From the NCBI RefSeq assembly GCF_007655135.1, contig NC_045129.1:6944001-7008000 (forward strand): a DNA stretch of 64,000 bases, in the 5' to 3' direction. Origin of the DNA: Punica granatum. Its lineage: Eukaryota; Streptophyta; Magnoliopsida; Myrtales; Lythraceae. Positions 12,480 to 25,192 of the stretch are shown here, in pieces. Position 1 is the stretch's first letter. Every line of letters begins with the position of its first letter. A program made the position numbers and the translations under genes. The notes beneath the pieces were generated by a model. It worked only from the letters and a program-made list of their open reading frames with translations, searched no databases and was not told the DNA's origin.

Positions 12480-13868
12480 TTCAACGATGAGGAATTGGAT
12501 TTGTAATTGTATTATATATTTCATTTCAATTTTTCTTATATGAAATACGGGTGGAAGCCCGACTCAGAGACAAGCCACTGTCTCTCCGATAATATCCTCA
12601 ATAATCAATTACAAAGACATCAGGCACAAGACTTTAATTAAGAACATGGAAGTTCAAAAGAGATAACCTACAATTTTGTGACCAATGAGGTGGTAACTTT
12701 ATTTGCTAACGTGCTGATATTCTAAATTCCAGGTCATGCGTTCCAATTGGACATTTAGTAGCCGGAATTAGTACCATACGTTACACCCTATAGTGGTTGT
12801 TGCGCCAATCGCACCCTGAATTCTTTTATATATTAAAAAAAAACATACATTTTCGCAAGAGAATGTAGGGAGACTATAAATAATGCTAGGTAGAAAGGAA
12901 TAATTAATCAAATGAACGTACCTATAATAAAAAGTTCGCAAAACGATATAAATTTGAGAGGATTCAACGCATTACAAAATGAAATACAACCCAAAAAGGT
13001 ATTCCACATTATTCTTTGCTTAACTATTCATTTTAGTTTAGCTGTTGTGTAGGTAAAAACAACTGAACTACTAATAGTGTCTTCATATAATATTCTCTAT
13101 TAATAGAAAAAGGTATAGCATTTCTTTTTTATAATTAGAAAGGTATAATATACAATCATAATAATTTCATACTTTTTTATATGTTTAAAATGATATTATT
13201 GCTAATAATTCTGATAATAAAATATATCATATTTTTTCAGGTTAATAATATTAATTAAGATGCTATTGTATAGGTTGGAAAACGCCCTATATATGTAATG
13301 TCTAGATAACTGAGACTAATGAAGATGACCAATTGTTTGTCAAATATGTTTTTGTGGTATAATCCACACACAGTAACCGTCCATGTTTCCCTCTTCCGGT
13401 ACCAAAATTTTACCAAATCTCTTTACAATCTTTTTGATATATTTTTTTTCTCCTTTTTCCTCTAAAAATTTCTGCTCGCCCAATGAATTTCTTGTCGTTT
13501 TTCTTCTAAATAATTATTATATCATTTATTCTAGCGGCTGAAATGTTGTCCACGAATCCCTATTTGCTAAAATAAATTATTTAATTAGAAAGCTTTCCAC
13601 TAAAATTTTAAGAATCCCTAAATTACGCCTTAATTTGGGTGACATTTTATAGGTGGATGGATTAAGTGCCCTATCACACATTAATTAATTAAGTATAGGT
13701 CCTAAATTATCTACCGAAAAAAGTATAGGTCCTAAATTCAAGGTTTGCTTGGCAGTAAACTATAAAATCATCCTGTGCCTACGTGTGTGTGAGATGTCCG
13801 TTCTGCTATATTGCATTAGGATATTATATACTTGATTGGTGCAAATATTGGTTGATGCAAGTTTTTCT

Positions 13869-13869
<1 letters not shown>
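12480..13869. other. AT-rich intergenic DNA
   Basis: No gene, RNA gene or delimited element is recognised. The sequence contains short A/T runs and a small repeated segment (AAGTATAGGTCCTAAATT at about 13692 and 13721). Confidence 0.4.

Positions 13870-13915
<46 letters not shown>
13870..13915. repeat. Poly-C tract, 46 bp
   Basis: Forty-six consecutive C residues on the plus strand in otherwise AT-rich DNA. Poly-proline and poly-glycine frames across it are artefacts of the tract. Confidence 0.95.
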
Positions 13916-13916
<1 letters not shown>

Positions 13917-15616
13917 TAGATTTTTTAAATCGGGCTTGTCAATTCTATATTGTTTAACGGACGTCTTATCCCGTTGTTGTTGTTGTTTAATCATGGGTGA
14001 AAGAACGTGGAATACGACTTTGTAGATACTGACTTTAACTTTGAGAGCAGTGAGAGACATTATATTCTGTGGACTAACACAAATAAGTAATCCGTAGCTT
14101 CTACCGGAAATAAAAGAGTTCCACCAAAAAACAAAAAAAGGAAGTCCATGGCTAGCTTCCTATTAAAGCATGATACTCTTTACTTTTTAAACCATCTCTC
14201 AGTTAAAAAAATTTCACAGGCAATTTTAACTTTATTACGTAAGTGATTAGCTAATATCTCGTCACGTGAACTCACTCATTTATAATGACATATTTAGTCT
14301 CAAGTGTCTCAATTTGGTGCGACATCTTTGTACCTTTCTATATTAATTATAACGGGAGATTGTACTGACTCTAAATATGTGTTTATCTTCAAACACAATT
14401 CACAATTCACTGCGGATCTTTAGGTTACGATTCATAAAACCATTGACCTATTCTACAAGGAAATAGGGTTATGTGGCGGTCCGTTGGCCCTATCTATAAA
14501 TATTCCATTCTCCATTTTTAATGATAAATGGACGTGAAATTTTTTGCCCTTAATTATAATAAGCTTCAGCACATGGGGGGTAATCACTGTGTTCTTCCGT
14601 TTAATGTCTTAATTAATCTTAATTCGAAGATCTTAAGCTGATTTTGAAGGAGTACGTGTTGGATGACCGGTGCTGCCTCGTGTCTTTTGTTGTCGATTTC
14701 CGCAGCACGTAAAGCTGCAACACCTGCAAATTGTCCTTTTTGATTCCACAGGACCAATATATATATATACACACACATATATATATATATGTATAAATGT
14801 ATATTTCCAAAATTTGCAAACAAAGGAAAAAAAGAAAAGAAAAGAAAAGAAGGTCAAATATATATGAACATATATCACGTCTAACTCAATGATCTTAAGC
14901 GCTAAAGATGAAGTTAGAAGTGATATGGGTTGGTTCATTCCGCTACTTTTATATTGATTTTACCCCATAATTAGATCGAATTGGTGTGTGGTGCACAGCG
15001 GTGAGGTAGAGAGATGATCTCCTCGACAAACTGTCAATTCATTGTCATAATCGAGAAAATTAAATTTTATTTGTGCTTAGTTACGACCTTAGAAGGTAGT
15101 TTTACTGCCGTGTGAATAGCTTGCTACGCCCTCCAACCCCCCGGACTGCTTTTAATAGTTATATTAAAAAAAAGTTGATGGGCCGATAGGTTCTCCCAAA
15201 TTTTATCTTTTTCAGTCCAACTGTTTCAGACGTCGGCCTGCTCAGAGTTTGGGCCCCGTGGTGGGCCCATTAGTTTCTGTCCTGTAGGCCGAGGAATTTC
15301 AACTGTACTCATTTCGTACAACAATTGCATCGTCCCAGCAATGCAGTTGGAAGAGCCCAAAAGATTTGAGAATTCAGGGAAAAAAAAAAAAGAGAAAAAG
15401 GCATACATCATTTTCTTCGTGTTTGCTATCGTAAAATGAAGCATAATACATTCTAGCTTGTATGGGATCAGTAGATACGATCGACCGTACTTTGATATCT
15501 ATATCAAGTATGTCATAGAGACACCCTTGAGTTGCTTGGCATAAGTATGAAGGATAGGGTGTATGAAAATTTTCCAGTAAGTGAATCTGAGTTCAGACTT
15601 TGATTTTGTTTTAAAT
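13916..15616. other. Intergenic DNA with microsatellite
   Basis: A TA/CA microsatellite lies at about 14757-14792 and A/G-rich runs at about 14825-14850. Several overlapping open frames read through the microsatellite and are not credible genes. Confidence 0.4.
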
Positions 15617-15787
15617 TTTTTTTTTGTGCATACCTTAATATCTGAAAGCCCAATTGGGCATTGATTAATCCAGTCGAGCCACGTCAGTTCACTAAGGGAT
15701 AAATTTTTTACATTCACAAAAACTCAAATCCGAGATCTTACTCAAACTAAATAAGCGTTGAACTGTTTGAACCAATTTATATTGGTA
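15617..15787 (-). repeat. SINE-like repeat, family S2
   Basis: Read on the minus strand it begins TACCAATATAAATTGGTTC and has a B-box-like region near CGGATTTGAG. The body ATCCCTTAGTGAACTGACG and CTCGACTGGATTAAT follows, ending in a poly-A run (poly-T at 15617 on the plus strand). The same order is seen in the other S2 copies. Confidence 0.55.
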
Positions 15788-16619
15788 TTTTGTTTTAAAT
15801 TTTCTAAAAAGAGAAAGATAGTATATATACACAGAAAGTCGAGATTTTATTATTTATTTTTTCTTTTGTACTGCAAGGAGGGATTTGGAAGAGAAGAGAG
15901 GGAAATTTATAAATGTTCTTAAAATGCAAGTGATAAATTAGTGAAGTTTGATCACTGCTGATCATGAAGAATAATATATATATATAGATGCCTTTCAATC
16001 AATAATGGTCTTGATTTTTGTTTTAATTATGAAATCTGAGATTACCTGATCGAGCAATACGCAATGCGAAGGACTAGACACGGGGGGGAAAGTATGGATT
16101 GTTCAAAATCAGTACGCCTTAAATATGATTAGAAGGCCAAAAGAGCAGATTTAAGGAAAGATCAGATAGAAAATGAAATTGTATGTTTTATTTTAGTACG
16201 CACTCTTATATCCGAAAATCCGGTGATTCCTGTGCTAATGATAACATCCATCTTCCGCGTACTGGCAATACAACTGCCGACGGCTCCGCAACGTAAATAT
16301 GTTGGAATCTTATATGTGTTGACCCAGGAAATTCCAAAGAACGATCCAGAACGTGTGATGTGGTCATGGTCACCTCATGGGAAAAGAGCAAAAAGTGCAC
16401 TTCGACTCACTTTATATACACATGACGACAAATAGAAGAAGAGAATTGAAAAAAAAAAAACCCAAATTCTTTCATTAGTCAACCATTGCGAATTCAAAAG
16501 TTTTATTTTCTCTAAACAATACATTGTCATATATTTATAATTATTTATATGCCAAATAACTAAAATATATGTCACGTGGTATGTTCGTTAAGTCTCATCC
16601 GATGGAGAGGTTTTAGTAG
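15788..16619. other. 3' flank of UGT1, no gene seen
   Basis: AT-rich sequence downstream (in transcription sense) of UGT1. It may hold the 3' UTR. Short open frames on both strands at 16206-16435 overlap each other and have no motif. Confidence 0.4.
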
Positions 16620-18083
16620 TCAAGCACCAAGTGTCTTATTGCTGAGGTGGCGCAGTCTAAACTCCCACTCTTTCGCAATTTGGGACAACGAATTATAAGA
16701 TGAACCGTCCGTTGTTAATGCTTTCCTTGCTTTTGCTCTCAGCTCCTTTGCCCTAGCCCTCATTTTACCGCCCTTGTGCCGAACGTCCATCGCTCCCATC
16801 AACACGTCTTTTATTGCCTCCCTCTCGACCAGTGTGCCGGCCTCTCGGGGACCCAGCCGGACTGCCATCCCTAACTCCTCTGCTAGCATGGTGGCATTCA
16901 TCTTCTGCTCGGCATAGAGCGGCCATGTGATCATTGGGACCCCATTGACCATACTCTCTAGGGTCGAGTTCCACCCGCAATGGGATAGGAACGCACCGAT
17001 GGACTCGTGTGCCAGGACCTCGGTTTGCGGAGCCCACATGGGCACGATCAGCCCCATGCCCCGGATGCTAGTGAAGAAACCTTCGGGCAGGTAATCCGGG
17101 GTCCCGTCCTGGATGCTGCTGGTCGAGTTGAAGAAGGCTCCCCTTGCGTTGTTATCCGCAGGTGGTCGCGCCACCCAGACGAACCTCTGTTGGCTTAGCT
17201 TGAGCCCCCAGGCAAGCTCGATGGTTTGCTTCGCTGACAGGGTCCCGCCACTCCCAAAGGAGACGTAAATCACCGACTCCTTTGGCTGCTTGTCAAGCCA
17301 AGCAGTGACATCGCTCTCCAAACTTTGCCTGACTGATCTAACGAGGGGACCGATGGGGTAAACCGGCACTTTCGTGACCCTTCCGAACGCCTTGTTATGA
17401 AGAAGCTCGTTCAGGGTTGATGGTTCCAGCTCCCGCCATGTGTTCACCAATATCCCATCAGCCAGTGACATCTCAAAGGCGAGTCGAGCAAACTCAGGGA
17501 ATATATCCTGGTTGGGGTGGTCGAGGAACACTTCCAACGTGTCTTCAAACTGGATAGCACGGCAACCTGGAATTTTGAGCGGTTTCTTAAGAACACGGTG
17601 CTCGTGCCTTTCCTTTTCACTGAGACTCGGCAAGTGCACTGTGACCGCAAGAAACCAGGCAGTAGAAGTTACAAAGACATACTTTAGCATGTTAAACTCG
17701 CTAGCCAAGACCAAGGCCTCTTTTCCGAACAGGTCAACCACCAGCGCCGTCGGAGGAGTGCTCATGACGGAGATGGCGGCCCTGAGAGAGGGCACTGCTG
17801 CTCGCATCATGGCTGCTATCTGCGCCACCACTGAGGCGGTCGGGCTGACGAGGCTGGAGATATCGACCTGAGGCAGTAACACTACGTTCACTGGTTTCAG
17901 GGTGGCAGTTGTCTGGCCAAGGAGCCGGGATTTAGATATGGAAGGGTCAGCTACCACAACGAAGATGGTAACGTCGATGCCATGGTGAGCAGCCAGGTGG
18001 TTACCGAGCTCGAGGACGGGGATTAGGTGCCCCATTCCCGGGCTCGCTAGAAGGATCGCATGAGGGTTTGAACTAGTTTGCAT
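16620..18083 (-). CDS. UDP-glycosyltransferase, UGT72-like (UGT1)
   Basis: This intronless gene encodes a 487-residue family-1 glycosyltransferase, the normal length for plant UGTs. Such enzymes are normally cytosolic and move a sugar from UDP-sugar to small phenolics. The acceptor-side catalytic His is H19 in SPGMGH and its Asp partner is D117 in VVDLFG. The PSPG donor box runs W350 to Q393. Its final Gln favours UDP-glucose, and it contains HCGWNS. The linker LDKQPKESVIYVSFGSGGTL is typical of the UGT72 group, whose known substrates include monolignols, hydroquinone and flavonols; the substrate here cannot be read from sequence. There is no signal peptide. The ATG lies about 95 bp downstream of a TATA box (18177-18185). 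It is clearly related to UGT2 and UGT3 but much more diverged than they are from each other. Confidence 0.93.
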   Translation of the reverse strand: MQTSSNPHAILLASPGMGHLIPVLELGNHLAAHHGIDVTIFVVVADPSISKSRLLGQTTATLKPVNVVLLPQVDISSLVSPTASVVAQIAAMMRAAVPSLRAAISVMSTPPTALVVDLFGKEALVLASEFNMLKYVFVTSTAWFLAVTVHLPSLSEKERHEHRVLKKPLKIPGCRAIQFEDTLEVFLDHPNQDIFPEFARLAFEMSLADGILVNTWRELEPSTLNELLHNKAFGRVTKVPVYPIGPLVRSVRQSLESDVTAWLDKQPKESVIYVSFGSGGTLSAKQTIELAWGLKLSQQRFVWVARPPADNNARGAFFNSTSSIQDGTPDYLPEGFFTSIRGMGLIVPMWAPQTEVLAHESIGAFLSHCGWNSTLESMVNGVPMITWPLYAEQKMNATMLAEELGMAVRLGPREAGTLVEREAIKDVLMGAMDVRHKGGKMRARAKELRAKARKALTTDGSSYNSLSQIAKEWEFRLRHLSNKTLGA

Positions 18084-18176
18084 GGTTTTTCAAACCGAAG
18101 AGAAATGGAGCTGAGCTAAGGAGAGAGACTAGAGGAGTTGTCTGGTCTATGTTTCGCAAATGCCTTTCTGAGGAGA

Positions 18177-18185
18177 TATTTATAG
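18177..18185 (-). promoter_or_regulatory. Putative TATA box of UGT1
   Basis: The minus strand reads CTATAAATA about 95 bp before the UGT1 start codon, which would allow a 5' leader of roughly 60 bp. A poly-C run lies just upstream (about 18203-18217). Confidence 0.55.
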
Positions 18186-18420
18186 AGTTCAAACCCCGCG
18201 CCTCCCCCCCCCCCCCCACAAAAGAAAAGAAAACGGAGATATTTACGGAGAAAATCGGCATTTTCCTTTGCTTTCTATTGGAAATTAATTAATTACCTTA
18301 ACTTTCTCCTTTCTTATATTCGTTTCTATTTTGTAAATATTCCACATTTATTGTATTGATGGCACATATATGAGTAGGAAATCAGGAGAATTAATTTTGG
18401 AGAGGATTATCAAAAGAGGG

Positions 18421-18565
18421 TGTAACACAATAACGCATGCTCTCGGCTGTTGGCTTAGAGGTCGCATGGTCGATATTATGTGGATTACCTATACCACTTT
18501 ATTGATTATTTAAGATTTCACTTTCATTATACTAAGATTTTGACCTCCTTTATAATCGAAATTTT
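18421..18565 (+). repeat. SINE-like repeat, family S1
   Basis: The head TGTAACACAATAACGCATGC, a B-box-like GGTCGATATTATG, the body TTATTGATTATTTAAGATTT and CATTATACTAAG, and the end GACCTCCTTTATAATCGAAA are all present. It lies in the distal promoter region of UGT1. Confidence 0.6.
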
Positions 18566-18650
18566 GGAGGGGATTGTATATATATTTTCTCTATATATCT
18601 ACTACAGTCTATAGGAGCGGGCACCTAGAAATAGTAATCTTATCAAGTAA

Positions 18651-18828
18651 CAATGATTTTAAGCGATTTGGTATTTATTCTCAATAAATAAGGTTTCAAA
18701 TTCGAGTCCCTTATAAATTGGAAAATTTCACGCTCCGAGGAGTTTTTCCATTTAGTGAGCAATCATGTTTGAATTGGATTAATCGGGATTAACTGGACTT
18801 TAGAATACGGGATTGCACACCGAAAAGA
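18651..18828 (+). repeat. SINE-like repeat, family S2
   Basis: The head ends in a good B-box-like motif (AAATTCGAGTCCC). It is followed by the conserved body TCCATTTAGTGAGC and AATTGGATTAATCGGG and the tail GATTGCACACCGAAAAGA. Confidence 0.6.
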
Positions 18829-21800
18829 GAAATAGCAAATTAGCAATCCTTGTTGTTATTGTAGAAAATCATTCCCATTTCATATTTTCTTCTCCCCTTT
18901 CTATTTTTAATACTTTTTGATAATTATCAATTAACAATATTACGTATTTTTGAAATATATAAAGATGTTATATCTTTTTTTCCCGATTACATAAAGACTG
19001 ATAGGCTTAATGTTATAAAATAAAATCTTAATAGTTAATAAATAACTATTATATTGCATCCTTTTTTTCACCCAGAAAATTTCTATTTTATTCCTCGATC
19101 AATTTTTTAATAAAATTACTGGCTTTGTCGCCTAGCCTTAATTTGGGTAATTTCCCTTTTAATTCGCCTCGAAAAGGCTTCACCTCCTTGTTGACTTAAA
19201 TTTCTAAATCACTCCTGCATACGTATGGTAAGGGAAAGATTTTATGATACATCCACTTGAAATGCATGTGGTATATACATTTATTTATTTAAAAAATTTC
19301 AAATAACGTACTTTATAATTCAAATAAACTATATAAAAAGTGAGTAAATTACTCGAAAAAAATAAAAATAATTTATTCGCATATATAATACATATATTTT
19401 TCACCATAGATATTATAAAACAACCCATGCCCAGGGCCTTCTCTCTCTCCTCTCTCAAAGTTCCCGATTCATTTTGCCAACTTGCCCTCTGTGCTGTCAA
19501 CATTTACGGGCATTAATTTTTGGACAAAATTGACAATTTAGTCCCTGAAACATACACCTCACGGCAAGTTCGTCCCCGAAAGATTTTATGTGTACTAATT
19601 GGTCGAATCATTTGAAACGTTTGAACCAATTGGTCCTTCCGTTCGAAAAATCGTAGGTCCTTGACAGAAATGCCTCTAGACGCCGTGAATTGGCACAGTT
19701 GGTCGCCCTTGCTCCTCTTCTCGGTTTCTCGCTCCAAATTGCCCCAAATCGGGCAAACCTTGCTTTCTTCCAATTATGTCGTCAACTTCCTCCAGCCGCT
19801 GCAAGATTTCTGCAATTCAGTGTCTCTCCCGTGAACTTGCGATTCAGTCGTCAATCGTGGTTGCTAGTGGTTGTTTTTTGGTGAGAAGCTTGACTGTTGG
19901 CCGTCGTGTTCTGCTGTGTCGCTTGTGATCCGAAGTTGAAATCGTGGTTGAACTTGCGGGTGTTCTGCTATGTTATTTTCCTGTGAGAAGCCCGATTGTT
20001 GCACATGGGGAGCAGGTCAGTTCAAACGTAACTGACCGGGTGTTCTGCTGTGTTGTTTTCCTACTGATTAATGGTTTTTCGTTTGGGCGGTTTTGGTTTG
20101 TTTTTGGGTTGTTTTGGGATAAATGTAACGTTTTGCAGCCAATGCATAAAAATTCTAACCAAAAGCATAAATAGATATAACAATGAGCTTGCATTCTTCT
20201 TACACGCATATGAAGTACCAATGCATTAAAATTAAAACTGGGAATCAGGTACAGTTCAACACATGAGATGATGGAGAGATGGGAATGTAGAAAGAAATAT
20301 CCCAACACAAATATCACCTAACTTGGTTTTGAGATACCAGAGAACCCGAGAACCAGAGAAGAGCATCCATGAATCGCCTGATATAGTTCAATGCAATGTC
20401 GTTTATCTAGTTTCTATGGAACTGACCATAGCAATGTTCTGATGCCTTGGCTATCGAAAGTCTGTTGATTGTTCGTGTGTTCCACTTCTATGGAACTTAA
20501 TTTGACTCTCATTTGCCTCTCTCTCTCTCTCTCTCGATATATCTATTTATGCTTTATGTTTGGTATTAGATTTATATTTACTATATTGTTTAATTTTATG
20601 AAGGAATGATTATGAGGTTGGTGAGGAGGATAATTGTGAAGTCGACCGACTCGATCGACAATCCAAATAGCAAACATAATTTAATAATCTGATTAATATT
20701 AGATATATAAAATATATATAGATATGCAATATGGTTGAATGATTAATAACAGATGAATTTTACTTACAATGATATATTTTGCTCGGAAACGCACCGAATT
20801 CCGTGACATATGTGATACGAACATCAAATTTCGCATTGTTGATCACAAAGTTGTCTTCACGCAATGACCAAGCTGATGATTGTGACGATGAATTAACAGT
20901 TAACGGAACTTTATCAGTAGTTTGCTAATCAGTTCCCCTCCAAAGACGGCAGGTTGACCCAATTGTTGGGTGTCAAACCATGGGGATATATATATGTGTG
21001 TGGGAATATAGTTATGTATTATTGTTTCCAGAAACTGGAATATCTAACGTTCTTGTTTAATTAACAGTACAAGGGCTGTGCTACACCCTTCGGTTCGACT
21101 CTTCCGAATCAGTTGGGGGTGGCATTTTCGTAAAAATCATGAGCAGGGCCACTTTAATTTACAGAGGGGTTCGGAGGATATTCCTCTGAAACTTTTCGGA
21201 GGAATAAGAATTACTGTATAAACAATGCTTATTTTCGATGTCAAGTGGTATAAATTGACACATCGAAGGGTTTGATATCAGTTGGATCACGATGCCAAGA
21301 CCATGACCATGTCGATAGCTGCATGCTTTGACAATCTTTCATGTGGGAAAACCTGCAGGCCCATCATAGATAACGGGTCAATGCAATTCATTCCCCCATG
21401 AGCGGAATTATGATCGATTACAAACAAGTCTCACCTAAGATATTTATCATCACCTATCTTACACGGTCGATAATTGAAGAGATCAGCTCTCCTAGTTTTT
21501 CGTTATGTAGTTCTCGGTTGATGATCGATGATCAAATCACCATGATGATCAAAATAATGATAGTCCTAAGGTGTGTACTGCCTGTTTTGAGCCAAGAAGA
21601 TGCGGCAGAAAGACGGATGACTCTTTTTCTTGGAAATTAAAGCAAGGGAAGAAAAACCCAAATTATACGATACTTTCCCCTTCCAACAAGCAAGAAACAA
21701 GTATATACGTAGGACGGACTACATGTTGTGGTCAATAAAAAATGGCGAGTAAAAGGGGTACTAAACTTAATGTGCAACATCCATTTCGTCAATGAGAATG

Positions 21801-22270
21801 TTCCGGCTGAAATGACCAGGGACGCACGGCACCATCATCGAATGGGGGCAGCCCCCTGCTAAATCACGAGGGCTGACCATTGCTAGCTAGGATGGAAAAA
21901 TTATTTTCCCGTGGCCAATCAACGATGTGAATAAGCATGTCACAGAATCTCAGAATGTTGCGTAATTAGCTAATCAATAGCATTAAGGAATTAGAAACTC
22001 ACTAAAAATGCTATGCAATTAGTATAAGTAGATGACCCAGTGAAAATTAGTAATTGTCAATAGAATAAGGACAAAGTCATCAATTTTTTGAAAAGTACTA
22101 AGCGGGTTACCGGAGAAATTCCAGCCCCAGACAGAAGTTCACGTCCTTCCCCATTGGTCTCCATGCCTTGTATGTCCCTCTGTTGAATATCTCGATTGCT
22201 TTGACTGGGAATCGGGCATTTGCATTGAATTTCTCTTGCATTTTAATTGCTTAAGATAATAATGAAAAGT
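18829..22270. other. Intergenic DNA, no gene recognised
   Basis: The part at about 19520-19680 reads like a common plant intergenic repeat (runs such as 'tttagtccctgaaacatac' and 'ttggtccttccg') and may be a decayed terminal repeat. The moderately GC-rich piece at 19690-20170 has open frames on both strands but no domain I recognise. A CT microsatellite lies at about 20515-20535. I saw nothing supportable in 20600-22270. Confidence 0.4.
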
Positions 22271-22440
22271 TTTTTTTTCGGTGTGTACAGGGTATCCAGA
22301 ACTTAATGGGATCTGACTAATCCAGTTGAAAAATCTAGTATTAAAGGTTATTCTCTCTCCCAACAAGTGTGCTTTCCGCGATTCGACTTTGTATTCTCCT
22401 CCTTACGGAGGTGAGCTACTTACCACTCAACCAACACTTT
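22271..22440 (-). repeat. SINE-like repeat, family S3
   Basis: On the minus strand the tRNA-like head GTTGAGTGGTAAGTAGCTCA (A-box-like) and a degenerate B-box near AAGTCGAATCGCGG are followed by ACTTGTTGGGAGAGAGAATA. The tail ACTGGATTAGTCAGATCCC and TGTACACACCGAAAAAAAA resembles the S2 tail. A closely similar copy lies at 30655-30814. Confidence 0.65.
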
Positions 22441-23034
22441 TGTTGGTAGATCATAATAAAAAGTTGACAACCAGGCAAAACAGTGTCAAGTTCAACGAAA
22501 ATTAGCAATTACTTTTTTTATTTTTTCTTTTTCAATCTTTCCCAGTTTTCTTCTCATTTTTGACTGCAAGGAAAGTTTATGGAGGAGGAGGCATGAGAAG
22601 GATCTCGCAGGGAATGGAAAATCACAGATGTGAAACGTAGAGGTGGACCTATCAACTTGAGCGTGTTTAAGTGATTCAGTATCGACTTCCTTTAAATAAG
22701 ATCTCAATTTGAGTTTTGTTAATGAAAAAAATTTACTTCTTAATAAAACAATTTATTCGAATTTAAACTAATCGAGACTCATTAAATTTCACAATATTTA
22801 ATTGATACGTTATTTTGGGAGGGGGCGAGGAGATCGTAATGGTGTCAGAATGCCAGAATCTATTGAATCTGACTGGACCATTAAAAGCAAATTAGTAATT
22901 GTACTATTCTTTGTAATACCAACTGTGGGTGCAAGCGAGTTGTGCTATTTGCGAGCTACGCGCCTAACTCGAACAGGGCTTGACTTTGATCGAGCTGGAA
23001 TCCAACTTTCCATTTAAACGAGTCGAGTTAGAGC
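22441..23034. other. Intergenic DNA
   Basis: No gene or delimited element seen. Short open frames have no motif. Confidence 0.4.
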
Positions 23035-23037
23035 TTA

Positions 23038-25189
23038 AACTATATCAAATGCTAGTCTTTCTTTGAGTCTCTAAACTGGACCTTGCCACTGCTACATAAA
23101 CATCATGTCAGATAGAGATTTACTCATCAAAATTTTTATTATTATTTCAATCACATCCTCTGATTTCAAATCTCTTAATAGATCTGACACACTTATTTAT
23201 ATACATAATGAATATATCTAAAAAATAATTAGTAATTATTTTATTGATAATAATTTCATTGATAATTAAATTTAATTAATTAAATCGTATTTTTAATGAA
23301 ATAACTAAAAAATAATATTAATCAATAATAATTAATCGAATGCTTAATAAAATTCATAAAATAATTTGAAAATTACAATACGGGAAAAAAATACACAAGC
23401 AACAAAAAGATAATTATGAGAGCAACGAAAAAAATACTCAAGCAACGAAAAAATAAATTTAGTTAATATTGCAGGCATGTTCAAATTACCAAATATTTTC
23501 CACCAAGTTCGCCTGTAGTTCTTGATGGTGTTGTTTATCCCGAATCCGGATATGATTCCGGACATATTCTTCATATGGAGCATATCTTTGTTGTCGTAGT
23601 TGAATTTGTGGTAAGATGACGGTAGGGGATCATCGTATTTCGAGCACGAACCATCGTTCTCTGAGCGCCGATCAAAGTTGATATTATAGGTGTCCTTTTC
23701 ATCCTCAACAATCATATTATGCAATACGATACTAGTTCTCATAATCAATCCAAGCTTCTTTGTGGACCCCGATTGAGCGGGGCCACGTATAATAACAAAT
23801 CGAGAGCACGACCTTCTAACACATAATCAAGAACCGGTGATCGGTCTAAAACATTGATGTCATTGTTAGATCCGACCACGCTAAAAAATGAATGCCATAT
23901 CCAAAGGTCAGGTCCAGCCACTGCTTCAAGTATTACAGTTATAACTCCATGGTGTCCCCTATACATTCCTTTAGGCAATTTTTCCACTCCCAATGCATGC
24001 AATAGATGCTGCCCATCATGCCCGAGAAATCGCATGATGCTCCAATCCGTAGTAGGCGTTGGACATCTTTTGTATTAAGTCGGCTTGAGTACTGAGGGCT
24101 GAAAACCGAAATGACGCGTTCACAAAACTTGTAGAGGCATTCATTCGTGGTGCTGTCTGCTAGTTAGAGATATTCGTCAACTGCATCAGAGCCTACTCCG
24201 TAAGCCAATAAATGCATGGCCGCGATGCACTTTTGTTGTGGTGATGAGCTTGCTCTGCCTGTAGCATCTCTTCTCTGCTGGAAATATGGATCAACACTTG
24301 AGAGGTTGTCCACAATTCGAAGGAACAATTGCTTCATCATTCTAAGCTGTCGTCGGAATGTCTTGGCATAATACACCGGCTCATCAACGAAGTAGTTTGC
24401 ATAAGCTGTTTATGACCTATTTCGTGATCCCTGTCGATTGTCTTCCTTTTCAATTGCGCACTCATTTGTAGCATGTTTCAACATATCTTCCATCCAGTCC
24501 AACAGATCCATGGATATATTATTGGGATCATTAGGGTTTTCAGACATGTTTCGAAGGATGTGAATTGGAGACTTGGGGATATGAATGGGAGACAAGAGGA
24601 TGTGAGTGAGTGCATATGAGAGTGAAATCATTTTATAGAGATGATTCCAACGGCTAATTTACAATGGTTACTTTCCAACGACTACTTTTCGAAAAGTAAA
24701 TTATTTAACAATTCGAAAAAACACATAACATAGTGAAATTTAAATTTTATTATAATGGTAAATATTACAAACGGAAATGATAACGATCAGCTTACAAACA
24801 TAAATGATAACTCTGAACTCGACAATGGAAATAGTATAAGTGTTGGGATGGAATTGGAGTTGATAATTGAGTGTGGAGTTGAAGTAGGTGTGGAAAATTG
24901 AATGTGAAATGAGGTATTTATATGGGTGATTTTTTTTTAAATATAAATAAAAAAATTAAAGCCGTTGGGGTTCCAACGGCCTTCGTTATGGTCAACGGCT
25001 AGATTTTAAAAAATATATATATATAATAAAAAAATATATAAAATAAATGGTGGGGAGGCTGATGCGTGAGGCCTGCTGCTGCCACGCGATAGCTCTTCAT
25101 GCGTCTCTCGTTCGAGAGACGCCCTAGCTCTCCCCAAGAGACACCACGTGGGTCTCTCAACCGGGGAGAGATGCCCGCTGGGTGTAGTC
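23038..25189 (-). mobile_element. PIF/Harbinger element, second copy, internally deleted
   Basis: The ends match Harbinger-1 (TIR GACTACACCCAGC at the 25189 end, AACTATATCAAAT at the 23038 end). TTA duplications lie at 23035-23037 and 25190-25192. Compared with Harbinger-1 it lacks about 1.2 kb that would hold ORF1. The junction lies near 24815-24845, where the promoter-proximal repeats run straight into the region before the transposase. It also lacks the AT-rich block and the solo LTR. It keeps a decayed transposase (23463-24547). Total length is 2152 bp. Confidence 0.88.
23463..24547 (-). pseudogene. Harbinger transposase (HARBI1-like), decayed
   Basis: The frame begins MSENPNDPNNISMDLLDWME at 24547 and passes through FRRQLRMMKQLFLRIVDNLS and IAAMHLLAYGVGSDAVDEYL. 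It then reads GMMGSIYCMHWEWKNC, HSFFSVVGSNNDINVLDRSP and SIVLHNMIVEDEKDTYNINF, and ends FEHACNIN. The first catalytic Asp of the DDE triad is replaced by Tyr (SIY instead of SID in the other copy). There are frameshifts near 24020 and 23750 and a premature stop near 24415. The protein is therefore dead. It lies in the second Harbinger copy and retains the region that the solo LTR disrupts in the first. Confidence 0.85.
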
Positions 25190-25192
25190 TTA

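Noticed and set aside
13783..14060. Open frames with poly-proline or poly-glycine on both strands
   Set aside because: They exist only because a 46-bp C homopolymer has no stop codon in any frame.
19513..19773. 86-residue minus-strand open frame as a gene
   Set aside because: The sequence reads like a common plant intergenic repeat rather than a protein, with no domain.
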